This document shows, piece after piece, positions 1 through 11,700 of a DNA stretch of 64,000 bases (the stretch's first letter is position 1; each line of letters opens with the position of its first letter). The notes under the pieces were generated by a model. It did not search any database and was not told the DNA's origin. It saw only the letters and a list, made by a program, of their open reading frames with translations. Source of the stretch: Erythrocercus mccallii (lineage: Eukaryota > Chordata > Aves > Passeriformes > Dicruridae). The stretch is taken from the NCBI GenBank assembly GCA_013397435.1, contig VZRG01000032.1, positions 1,410,931 through 1,474,930 of the forward strand, written 5' to 3'. The position numbers and the translations under genes are program-made.

Positions 1-3000
1 AAGAAACTGTAATTTTTTTGGAATATTGGTTAATAAACATTATATTTGTTGTGAAATGTTGTAGTGGCTGGAAGTTCCCCGTAGTATTACATAGTCTTAA
101 TTTGTAGAGCACGTAGGTTTTTTTTAAATGTAGTCCGAGGAAGTGCTTATTAATAATAACTATATTATGACTAGTAGCATAAATGCTGGTTGCAGTTCAT
201 CAGTATTCTAACCAATGTTTTATCAGAACATAAGAAAGGATTTTAAAAAGTAAAATATATGGCGTTTTCTGTGTTTTATGCAAAAATGATGGTATCAGTT
301 AAAGTGTGGTTTGTTTGGGAGATTTAACAAATGGACAACTAGCCCCGGCAAAGAGATGGCCAAGGCTGGTATCCTGGTAACAAATTAATGTTGACATATA
401 TGTTACAGTTTGGTGTTTGAAAAGTCATGCAAATGACGATCCATTGTTCATGTTTGATGGTGAAGGAATAAGGAAGGCATGGGAGAAGTGCAGAAGGATG
501 GCCTAGTTGAAGTAATGAACCAGAAAAAATACCTTTATGATAGTATTTTGTGTGAATTTAAGTTGGACAGGATTACATTTATCAAGATAACAGAGTACGA
601 AGTTATAGTTGCAGAAAGTCACCATGACTACTGTTGAAGTATAAAGGAATACTGCAATATACATGATGATTTTATACTCCTTGTTTCTTGCATTTTTCAT
701 TTTCTGATGGGAATCTCTCTTACAATGAATGTATCAAATATGTATCTTTTTGTGTGCTTATAAGCAATGAACTTGTAATTTATCTACAGTGATCTAAGAT
801 AGTGAATATAAACATTAAAAAAGCAAGCTTAATGTGTGTGTGCACAGGCAGGTGGATAGCAGAAATGCTGTGTGAAGACCCACAGACATGACATTTCAAT
901 AGCAAATAGCAATATGTTCTTATAGGTGGCAGTTCATAATTTTACATCATTCTTCTGGACTGGTTTTCTAAAGAAATAAGGTGGTTTCACACAAAAATTG
1001 AGTGGTACCTCTTTTGCACAAATTGATAGAAACTACTTTAAAGAAATTAATTAAAAATTTGGTACTTAGGGAAATTCTCCTTTTTTTTCATTTTAAAAGA
1101 TCATTACACAATCTCACTCACTGACAGCACTTAAATTGAACAGTTTGGAGTTCAGGGGCGGGGTTGTGAAATAGTTTCGTAGCAGGTTAAAAGTCTTTAA
1201 AAAAACTCAAATAAGTCAATGCTCAGTTTTCACAGAGGAGAGGTTTGCCATCAGGGTCTTGGGGAGACGTGGCTTTTTTGCTGCTCAACATATTCTTAAA
1301 TGGTCTGGGGAAAGGAGGAGGAGGAACACATACCCAAGTTTGCTGATTATGCTGGGTTATGCAATGAGCCATTACGAAGATCAGCTGTCAAAAACTGCTG
1401 AAAGACCACAACCAGCCTGTGTTGACAAGGTGGTAAGAGGGCAAATAAAATCAATGTTAAAGGGAAAGGACAGTTTCTATTCAAAACAGATATGGTACAT
1501 GCCAAAAGAGTACAAGAAGAGCCATGACAGTGAACAATGGCAAAGAGCATCTTTATAAGGAGTGAGTAAATAGTAAGAGACTTGTGGCCTCAAAAAGAGA
1601 CACTGAGAAGGGATAAGACAAAGGTCTGTAATATCAATTGACATGGAGAAGTTAAATAAGCAAGAGTTGTGCACCATCACTTCTTTTTGGTAACCTCTGT
1701 CAGAAAATAAACAGATGGAAAAAGCAATTGGACAAAACCCATATTTTATGAGTCAGGAAGAGAAACACCATAGTATTTTTTTCCCTCTTGTCACAAAAAA
1801 AGAGATGCATACTCTAGGAGATGGACCTCCTCTTACTGTTTAGCTGAACTAGAGAGCCCTCCATAGGTTAACTGCATAAAATTCCTGTCCTTCCTTTGCC
1901 TTTGTATGAGTTGCCTTGGGGGATTTTCTTTTTTTTTTTCATCCCCAAAGAAGCAAAGGAGTTGTGTATCTTGCCTCACTACCAAACTTGTTTTCGAGTG
2001 GTCATAGATTTACTTGTCAAGATCTTATTCACAGGTACTACCCTTTAAGGAGTCTCAGGTTTGAGCTACACAGGGAGATTGAAATTGTGATTTTTGGTTG
2101 ACAGCTGTAAATGTGAGCTCCTGTATATAAATTAACAAATTCCTCCACTGCTTCAGTGAGTCTTCTTTCAGTGCATAAGGTCTTTACTACCTTGAAGAGA
2201 TTCAGCCAGGAGAGCCTAGTTTAGCATACAGTTGTTCTCCCCTTGAAGCAACCCTTTTTTTAAAAAAAATCTCTTCCCCTACCCACCACCCCCTTCCCAT
2301 GTAGCATAAATGACTGATTAGATGTCAAGGGTTAGGGTTTACCTACTTATTTCTGTGAAGTTCCATCAGAGTGCTGTCTGCTTACTGGGCTCTTGTGGAT
2401 GTTTTCTCAGTGTTTAGTAACCTCTTGACCATGGAAGTCTTCAAATAAGAGTGTGCCAGTATGTTTCTTATGTAGTGTTCTGATTAAAAGAAAACCATCA
2501 TCCTAGATTATAAGCTAAGGTAAACTTGCACCTCTATAGCAGGAAAAAAGTAATAGTTAAAAAATTAAAAAATTAAAAAATTTTAAAATTTTTACTTAAA
2601 CTGTAAGTTAAGAGAGCAAGTATGACCAAATCTTGTCTGCTCACTTATTAAATCACATTAGCAGATGTGCTACTGGAATAGTGCTAGCACTTGGAATGGC
2701 CTCAAAGATGAGCTGCTAAGTACATCCTGTAAGATTTCAGCTATTTTTAGTCTCTGTTGGGCATTTGTAATGATGATTTTGGGGACTTCATAAATCTGTC
2801 AATTTTTCAAGGATTTTTTTTGCATGTTTCTTTTTTAAAAGGGTGTTAAGAAATTCTAAAAAAAAGGTCTTGGGAAAAAATATGTTCCTGTAGAATTATT
2901 CTCAGAATTAACTGATACATTCTGATTAGAATAGCATGATAGGCATCTAAGGCAGAAAATTTTGTTCATGGCATTAAAAAAACTTGAAAACAGTTGAAAG

Positions 3001-4718
3001 CAACTGCCCTAAATTAGGTAATGCTATTATTAAAAACTGCTGTTAATACTACTCAAAATGATAACTTCTGCTATTTTTAATAACTTATAGGCCTATATAA
3101 AACTTCGGTGATTAAAATCCCGAAGTGTGGTTTTTTCCTTCAACAACTAAGCAATACTGATTTTAAAGCTTAAAAAACCTCACAACTTGAAAATCCTGGA
3201 TTTTGAGTTTTCATTCTGTTGACTAGTATGGTAGTTTCCATACTCTGCTTTTTGTTTGTTTTTAAGACAAAACCACAGTATGGGCCTTCTTACAATCCCC
3301 TTTTCTGCCTCATTTTCTTTTCTCTCATGCCACTCATAATTTTTATTCCAAAGTAATAAATCCAGAAGACATTATGAACTTGTGTTCCATGCTATGCCAT
3401 AACTGATTTGAAGTGTTGGTGTTCCTCACCAGGTGGGAACCAGCGGACTAGTAAAAATGCCACTTGCTGGAAATGCAGATTATTTTGCATGCTTTTCTTT
3501 TTTTTTTTTAATATGTCTTGGGCATAGACTCAGGTTACGCTGCTTAATTTGATAAGGCTTTATTAGCTAACAATGCGTTTAACAGTTGCAAAATTTAGTA
3601 AAAAAGGAGCACAGTCCACACAAATATTTTTTCATGTTTTTCCATGAATTGGTGCTCTTGACATGGTTGTGGGTACTGCGTATTTCATATGTAGCAGCAA
3701 ATTGCTCTATCCCAAACTTGTGTCTTTTCTCTCAAAAGTGTCTTTAACTTTCATATGGTTATTGATATGTGCTCTGTTATTGAGAAAAATCTCTGTCTTC
3801 CATTTGGATTTTGAATATCATCTTAACTTTCCCCTTTTAAGCCAGGTCATGAGTTGCACTGCTTGAACATCCTATGCTCAGTTTTTATCTCAAATATTTC
3901 ATAGTGCTTCATAATTACAGCAAAAAAGTTTGTTAGCCTGTTATACTGTTTTGTAACAATTTGCTGTACTGCTCTTTCTGATAAGTTATTCTTAATTATT
4001 TACATGTTCATAAAAGAAATGGTGATCTGGGTGCCTTCTGTGGTATCTTCTGGTATTGTACAGCAGGATTTGCTTTTATTCATTTAGTACTGTATAATTG
4101 AATATTTCCTACTTTGGTTGGGATTGAGATTGAAATTGAAATTGCTTGAGCTGTGTGTTCTTTTTGATGACTTAAATTAATGAAATTACCCTACTAGAGC
4201 TTTGTGGCCAATTGTTTCTGGGGTCCCCAGGTGCTGAATGCAGAATTAAACTGCAGAATTGGAAGTAGAGGTTTTTGACTGGGCTTTCTTCAGTCATTGA
4301 TTGTTAAAGCCATTTAATGGTTCAGACTGTATTGCTTTCAAGAAAAAATGTATTTAAGTGTCTTGTAATCTCATTTCAATAGTGCTTTTAGTGGGAGTGG
4401 AAATGGCATGTAGTAGTTTGCTTAATACACAGTCTTAAAAAATCTGTAGCTCATCAAATTTCTGGGATTAGTATTGTATGGTCCAGTAAGTTATGATCTT
4501 TACATTATAGTAATCTCAGTTCATTGAGAAATTTTAAGGATTTATTCTTAATTTGAAAATTCAATATCAAATTTTCAGTTTGTATTTGATTTTTTTCATT
4601 CTACTGTGTGATGTCTAACTCTACTCCTGGTGACTGTCGTAAGTACATCTTCAATTTCAAGCAATATGGCACATACTTGTTGCTAACTTCTTTTGAAGAT
4701 AAAATCCAGAAGGTTTTC

Positions 4719-5177
4719 TTATGGTGGGATTTTTTTTTTGCTGCTGCTAGATTTTTCTTTCTTTTCTAAGTGTTCTTTCTCTGCAGCGTCTGTTTTATTT
4801 CCTTCTATAATTCCCAATTCTTGCTTTATGCGCTGTGCTTCCTTTACCACAGAGGCAGATAATGAAGAGAGGAAAGGACAAGAAGTATCTGTAACAGCAG
4901 TTCTTGTGGCTTGCACAGAGATAGGGAAACTGAGTGGTTGCTGTTTGTTATTCTTTACATCCAGGATTTGTTTGTGATGGCATGATAGTTCCACTTCAAC
5001 ATAATGTAATGAACTACTGCCTCCAGGGTGCAGATGTGGTAATTGGGAAGGTAGGTGCTGCTGCTCAGTTGCAATTCTGAGTAAAAGAAGTCTGCTTTTT
5101 ATTACATCCATTGTCCCTTCCAAAGTTCCTTTGGCTTTACTTCCATTAGGAGCAGTACAAAAGCAGCAGGGTTTTCT
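4719..5177 (-). CDS. Unidentified antisense open frame in an MLLT10 intron (hypothetical)
   Basis: This is an open frame of about 150 codons on the strand opposite MLLT10. It is bounded upstream by TAA at 5178-5180 and ends at TAA at 4719-4721. The first ATG is at 5111-5109; the frame stays open upstream of it with a Cys-rich start (CCFC). The middle is Ser/Gln/His-rich. The C-terminal part is strongly charged (KEAQRIKQELG, then a Lys/Glu-rich stretch) and ends in Ser4-Lys3-Ile-Pro-Pro over a run of A residues. I do not recognise the family. The composition resembles real coding sequence more than the neighbouring chance frames do. It could be a retrocopy fragment, an exon of a nested gene, or chance. 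No promoter, splice site or nearby poly(A) signal clearly supports it. Confidence 0.2.
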   Translation of the reverse strand, partial: RKPCCFCTAPNGSKAKGTLEGTMDVIKSRLLLLRIATEQQHLPSQLPHLHPGGSSSLHYVEVELSCHHKQILDVKNNKQQPLSFPISVQATRTAVTDTSCPFLSSLSASVVKEAQRIKQELGIIEGNKTDAAEKEHLEKKEKSSSSKKKIPP

Positions 5178-6822
5178 TTAGCATTCATATAGGTTATCCT
5201 CCTTTGTCTGATCCAGCTTCTAGGGGGAGATAAGGCTTATTATTTTCCAGTAGATTTGGAGTTATTTGTTAACAGCAGAGGAATGTGAAAGCTAAGGAAT
5301 CCTGGGATCTTCTCTGAATTTGGGGCATGTGATGTTTCAGATGCATCTGTCCTGTGGTTTTTTTTCTCATTTTCTGAATTAATCTAGTCCCTAATTTTGG
5401 ATCTCTGTATTCCCCTGCTCATTCTCCAAATTACTAGTCTACACTATTTTTGTCTTCCTGTTTTAGTGGGTTTTTTCCTTGTCATAGTTTAAGTCTGCTC
5501 ATCATTTTGCATGCTATCAAGGGAACTTTCTTGTCCTTTTTATTTTATATTCTGGCACTCATGGGAAAAGAAATGAAAAGACAGGAAATAGGAACTCTAT
5601 TCTTAGTTTTTGTTCCTTTCAGCAGAGAAGTTAGGAACAGTTTTGGGAGCAACCTTATTTATACCTTCCACAACAGGGGTGGGATTATGAAGGAACTTAA
5701 TAGTACATATTAAACAAGTAGATGTTCCTTTGCGGAAAACTCGAGTTGAGAGGTTTCTGCAAGTCAGTAGGAGGGGGATTTGGGCATTTTCATGGGACAG
5801 TAAAATGCACCTACCTGATTGATACTGCTTCCAAGTTTACTGTTGTAACCTGAAATAATGGATGCTACTGTCTTAAATTCAGTATGGCCAAGAAAGATAC
5901 TCTTTTGTCCACTTTGTTTCCCATTCTTGTTCAGAGAAACATACCCTGCTTCCTGCTCGTTTGGATTTATGTTTTTTTAAATTTAATATTCAGCACAAAG
6001 TAAACGTGAGGGAGGAAAGAAGGAAAGCTTCAGGATAAGCATCTGAAGTTTGCTAGAGCTGGGCACACTGCAGTGTGTCAAGAGACAGTTCTGGGCCATG
6101 CTCCATGTGGATACTCTAGAAAATGTCAAGTCCATCAGCTATCAGTGTTAAATCAAATTTTCTTTGGTGACTAGAATAAATATATGGAAAAAAAAAAGCC
6201 AAGCTGTCCTCAGTTCTAGGACTTTAAGGTGTGACAGATTTGACCTGCGTTAAGTGGTTGGCTGCGTGAGTTTCCTGCTCTGCTCCCAAAGATGCACATC
6301 TCAACCATATCCAAGTTAAGAGCTGGTGTAATACTCCTGTAGTCACCTTTGGATCAGAACATCTTAAAACCAGAGACTTTGACATGACCTCAACAAACTT
6401 ATTTAAGCAATAATCCTTTTTTTTGCAGTGCAAAGGAACTTAGCATAATTATATTAAATTGCATTAGACACGTAATCAGAGATGATTTCCAGAACTTAAG
6501 AAGAACTTTACTCTCTTTTTACGTATTTTTCAGGCCACTCTCTGAAATCTGTTCCTTAACATAGAAATCATTGAGATCATTGCATGCCATAAGAGCTCTT
6601 AGGGAGTCAGCTCTTTAGGAAGTCCAGGGTGCAGATAGTATAGATGTCTACTGCATATTTGGTGGGTGCCTTGTGGTGAAACCTCTCACATCTTAGTAAT
6701 TAGTCCTTAAGGTAAAGCATAGACAGCAGTTATGACAATATGTTAATATACTGGTAAATTTCTCCAAAACAAGTAAGTTAGTTCATTTTTTAAGTTCAGT
6801 TTATACATTGTCATACACTGTA

Positions 6823-6899
6823 TGTTGTTGGTTTGGGGAGGGGGTGTTTGTTGGGGGTTTGGTGATTTTTTTGGTGTTTTAGGTTTTGTTTTGTTTGTA
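6823..6899. repeat. G/T-rich low-complexity tract
   Basis: This is a run of mixed G and T with short G-runs (GGGGAGGGGG, then GGGGG) and T-runs, ending in TTTTGTTTTGTTTG. It looks like simple low-complexity DNA in the MLLT10 intron. The opposite strand is C/A-rich, like the tracts at 8.7, 62.3 and 63.6 kb. Confidence 0.7.
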
Positions 6900-7239
6900 T
6901 TACCTTTAATATGAATGATAATTAAAAAGAGACTAATAAAACATCTGGAGATAATGATGTTACATGGTTTAAGCAGCATGCTTCCAGAAAAAGGAATTAG
7001 GTGCTTACTGTGCTACTAGGATTCTCTAATCAATAGAAATGCTGGATACATGAAAACCAATTAACATACTTTATGTTATTATCAGAACACCTCTTGATGA
7101 TAGTCTCCAAAGAGGCTCCTACCCACTGGGTCAAAGGTAAAATATCAACATGCATCATAGGCTGTTTGGATGCTGAAACTATTTGGTTTTCCTTATCGTA
7201 CAACTTAAAAAAAAATACACAAAAGGAAATCTCAGCACA

Positions 7240-7345
7240 TCCACAGCAAAAAGAAATAATTTTTAACACCGAGTGTGTTGCTCATCTCTGGGACTCATTG
7301 CCACAGGAAATTGTCAGTGCTTCTAGATTCGGAAATGTGTGCTAA
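7240..7345 (+). mobile_element. Possible fossil LINE ORF2 C-terminus
   Basis: The translated segment reads HLWDSLPQEIVSA, close to the W-N-S-L-P-x-E-V-V motif common near the C-terminus of CR1/L2-type LINE ORF2 proteins. The flanking DNA shows no clear element ends or tail. This would be an old, heavily diverged remnant, and the short match could be chance. Confidence 0.3.
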
Positions 7346-8705
7346 ATGCATCCTTCAATATGTTGTAGACAGAGAGGTTTGATACTTTCCTTCCAAACCT
7401 ACTGAATTATATTTGTGCCACAGCCACTTAAATTTCAGTCTTGCAAAATGAAAAATGTGAAAGAATTGCACTAGTAAAAGTTTCTCCATAAAAATTGTGT
7501 CTCACTTAGAAGCCGTTTTAATTTTTAGCTACTTCTGGGCCAAATGGGTAAAAATTTAATTTTCTTTTCATGCAGTCTGAGGATTTTTGGGGTGGGGGAG
7601 GAGGAGAGTAGCAAGGAGGAAGAATTTACAGCCAGAGGGAAAATTCCTTCTAACATGTGACTCAACTAGAAGAACAAAGGAATCATAGTTGCAAGTAATC
7701 TAGTATTTAGCCCAGTGAAAATCTTGTTTTCCTCTTGCTTCAGAAAGCTTGTCTTCATGTAGACTTGTGCAATGTAGAGGTAGTCTGAAAGGTGGTTGGG
7801 AGGTTTTGCACAGTGCCGCATGCTGAGACAACTGCATCAATGTTTCTCTCTAGCAATAAATGTTTTCTGTCTTCAAGCTGAAGCTTATTTAGCTTGGCTT
7901 ATCTGGTGCTGCTGTAGCAACCATCAGTCTCCAGGCAACTGAGGCACATTGACCTCTTCGTTGAACTGAGTGTAGCACTACTTCAATTTAGCTGCCTGAG
8001 ACAATAATAATGGTGTTGAATGTAAAAAGTGTGAAATTTTCTAGTTTGTATGCAATGGAAATAATAAAACTGTTTAGATGAAACAATGTTTAGGTCTAAC
8101 TTGAGAAAGATTTCAAGTATGCATGATGTGTGTTGATTGCTGAGGTGGTGGCCTTATAGGCCTTATATAAATGTTGAGAATCTTGCAAGCATTTTTGCAC
8201 AGCAGCAATTCTGCTACTGAAAGAGTTTGTTTCATCACTTAAATAGCAAAGACTGTTGATATTTAGATAGTTGAAATGTCCGTGCTTGTGAATAAGTAAC
8301 TAATTCTTTATTATTACTCTTTTTGAAATTATAGATGATCTTGAAAGCCGTTACTTTTCTATTAGCTCTATTATTTGCCATATTGCAAGTGTCTGGCTTT
8401 CTTTGGAATACTGGTATGAAAATAGACTCCTCTGTGGGTGTACTGAGTTTGTTTCCTAATAAAGTAATTTTTTCTGCTAGTCAATATGAGAGTGAAATTG
8501 AGATTCCTCATATATAAATTAAAGTTCTTGGGCAAAATACTGCTTCCATATCCATGTAGAGCACATGCAGTTTAAGTGTTGTGAAGACAGATGATGGAAA
8601 CGATAGAGTAACCAACTTAAGGTGAAAGGGCTTTGTGTTGAAACGATGGCTCTGTTTTCAGTTAGATCTGTGGAGGAATCCCAGGGTCTTATCTCTGCAA
8701 AGCCT

Positions 8706-8768
8706 CCTTTAAAAAAACAAACCAAAACCTGCAACAAAACAAAACCCTGAAACAAAAATTAAACAAAA
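8706..8768. repeat. C/A-rich low-complexity tract
   Basis: These are repeated AAAC/AAAACC units (AAAAAAACAAACCAAAACC, then ACAAAACAAAACCC and AAACAAAAAAG) with no fixed period. It is a simple-sequence tract within the MLLT10 intron. Confidence 0.7.
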
Positions 8769-11700
8769 AAGACCTCTTGATGAGGTAGCATTGTATTAAG
8801 TTTTTGTAAGTCTCTTTTTTTATGTCTGGTATATAAATAGATAGATCTTATTTGGTTAAAAAATGATATAATATTCAGTTACTTAACATGAAAGAGAGGA
8901 GCAAAGTGGTAGTACAGTTGAGGCTATAGTGTTTTCACGTTATTGGAAGATAGGCCTTCTATCCATGTGGTTTTTAATGACTTTATGTGCCCTTGTTGTA
9001 CACTGGGCAGAGGTATAAATTAGTTTCTGTAGGTGTGCCATTAATTTTTCATTTTGCCTTTCAAATCCCACTGTGTTTCCCAGTTGTATTCATTCATGCC
9101 TTTCTTGGAAGATATTTGACTGCTGGTGTTTGAATGTTAGATGGTTTCATTTAATTGAAGGATTTATTTGCATTTTTAATCAAAACAATTGATTCTCAAA
9201 TACAGTATTTGATTATTAGCTTGTGCATAAGCTAGAGTCTTCATTACAGCTAGAAGTTCAAAGGATTTATTTTTGCTGCAGACAGAAAAAATACAAGTAA
9301 TGTGAATATTGTATCCATGGAATGACATCACAAATACAGTTTTCCTGACAGATTTAAATAATGACAATTTGTACACTTGTAATTAATGTTCTTTGTCTTT
9401 TTGAATGCAAAGCTGCTCTTCTAAGACATCATAAACCCTTTTTCTGATTTTATTTTAACATTTCCAACCTCATAATTATACTTCCCAGTTAATTCTTTTA
9501 TTTCAGCCAGGTGGCGAAAAGATTTTTTGTGCAATTGGACCTTGTTTATCTGTTTTTAAAAAAACCCCAAAGTTTTAAGGGCTTCATAGTGCTTTTATGT
9601 TAATGGCGGTAGTATGGGAGGTCTTTTTAATCTCAGTGTTTTCATAGAATGAATGTGTACAACTAATGTGTACTGTGGATGTTTGGGTTTGATTTGCATT
9701 GGTGGTTGTGATAGCAGGTGAGGGGAGGTTGCTGTAAAAATTCACTCTGATTCCAGTCAGCAGTGGTGCTGTAGGTTGTTTTAGTCAACTGGTCAATATT
9801 GTTTGCTTTAAATTTAGTTATGTTCAGCTTAAGACAGCCAAAACGTATATTAAAAAGATGTAAATCAAAGTATCAGTGTAATTAAAATATATGAATAGTA
9901 ATTATCATACTACAGATTAATATTGTTTTGTGTTGTGCTAGTTGTTTTGAAAAGTCAGATGATAATTTTTGGAAGAAATGTGGGAACTGTATTTTATTAA
10001 AGATTTTCTGTATTGTGTTTCATCTCTGTTTCTTGGCATACAGGAAAATAAACGGGAATTTAGATTTTTGTTTTTCCACTGGAAACAAGGTCTTGATAAG
10101 CATTCTAAGATATGTAAGCAAGTCCTGTATTTGTGGTGAAAATTTTCAAGGGCTGTGTTGCAGGAAGTGATGCATGAGAAGGTATCAATGTGGCAGGACT
10201 CCTCTGTATTGTATCAGCTGTGCTGTGATCACCCTTCTGTGGGTGTGCTTTGCCATCCCAAGGGGCAGCTGACCGTTCGCAGGAGGAGAGTGGTGATGGG
10301 TGTCCCTCACCTCTCCTAAATGCAGTTAAAGCTTGTACCATAAGTACTGATAGAATAAAAGGAAGTAATAGCATATTCTTCCAATTGCTTTCAATACCCA
10401 AGCAAAGACCTTAGAAATTCTAGGGATAAAAATATTTCTTCACTTGCCCAAGTTAAGGTAGGAAACACAAGGCAAGGTTGCTTCTCCTGCTGTCTCTTAA
10501 TAGGCAGCTCTTTTCTCCTTTCAAGAAAAGAAAAGAATTTTTATATATGCACATTTTATTTTTATTATGATTATGTGTATAGAATTAATATGAGTTCATA
10601 TTTAATCTCATTTAATTTCAGTGGAGGTTTTAATTAATAATTGTTCAGATAAATGTTGCTTGCCATAGACCAAAATGCATCAGCTTAACATGTCTTCTAG
10701 ATGCAGTTAACTGATGCTAACTCCTGGTCCTGTGCTTGAATTTCCTTCCACCTTTCATGAAGCTAGACATGCATGGAAAATGTAACATCTCAGAAGGGTA
10801 GCAGGACAACTTGCAGAAAATTCAGCTTTAAATTTCATCTGGATCGAAATTTTTTGTATGATTTCAGTAGTAGTTGGCCATAAGTAGTTTTTAGTGGTAT
10901 CTCTAGTGCTCTTTATTTCTTGACTTGGTATTAGTAGGGGCAAGGGGGAGTTCTGCACTTCATATCACAGCATCATGCTGTGACGAACAACCTGGTAAAT
11001 GGTGTGACCCCAACCACAGGAACAATGATACGTTTTTATTTTAAACAAGAAATAAAACTAACCATTGAAATTATTTTTGACAAATAAATGTTGGAGGAAA
11101 TAGGTAATTAGGTAATGTGTCACTAATTGTAAAGCATTATGATGATATAATACAAAGCTACAATGTAGCAGTGACAGTTTTTAGAGCAGAGGGGGAAAGG
11201 AGTGTTGATGGGATATAAACTGATTAAGAAGCTGTGTTGGAATTGGTTGTTCTGGCCATCCCTGTTGCCCTATCAGGAAAGGAAGAGAGTTCAGTAATGG
11301 TTTAACTACAATTAAATCCCTCCCCTTTCTTTGTGGAAGCTCAACTGTAGGCATTTCAGCATTAGCCTAAACAATGGCTTTGAATATGTTAAGCCTCTAA
11401 CAATTAGGGAGCAGTTTGGGGCATTGAATAATGTGGAATGATGCAATTGAACCTGACAGCTTCAACAGTCAACCTACTCATGGGACCCAAAAGTTGTTCA
11501 CACTTGGTTTCATCTCTCATCACACGCTGAGTATTAAAACCTTACTGGTGTGGAGCTGAGACAGAAATGAGGCCTGTTATCAGAAAATATTTCATAGCAT
11601 AAAACTTGAAAGGAATGGGAGAAAAGGCATTTTCAAAGAGTCTCAAAGTTTTGAGACTCAATCTGATTGCATACAGCCAAGTATTGTCTCATTTTTCTCC

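Noticed and set aside
1259..1558. 99-codon + strand frame with a GTAAGA-like word near 1432, considered as an MLLT10 exon
   Set aside because: There is no pyrimidine-rich acceptor upstream, no ATG start and no resemblance to AF10. The frame looks like chance in a purine-rich patch.
2327..2340. GGGTTAGGGTTT, telomere-like
   Set aside because: Only about two units, which is expected by chance; no array.
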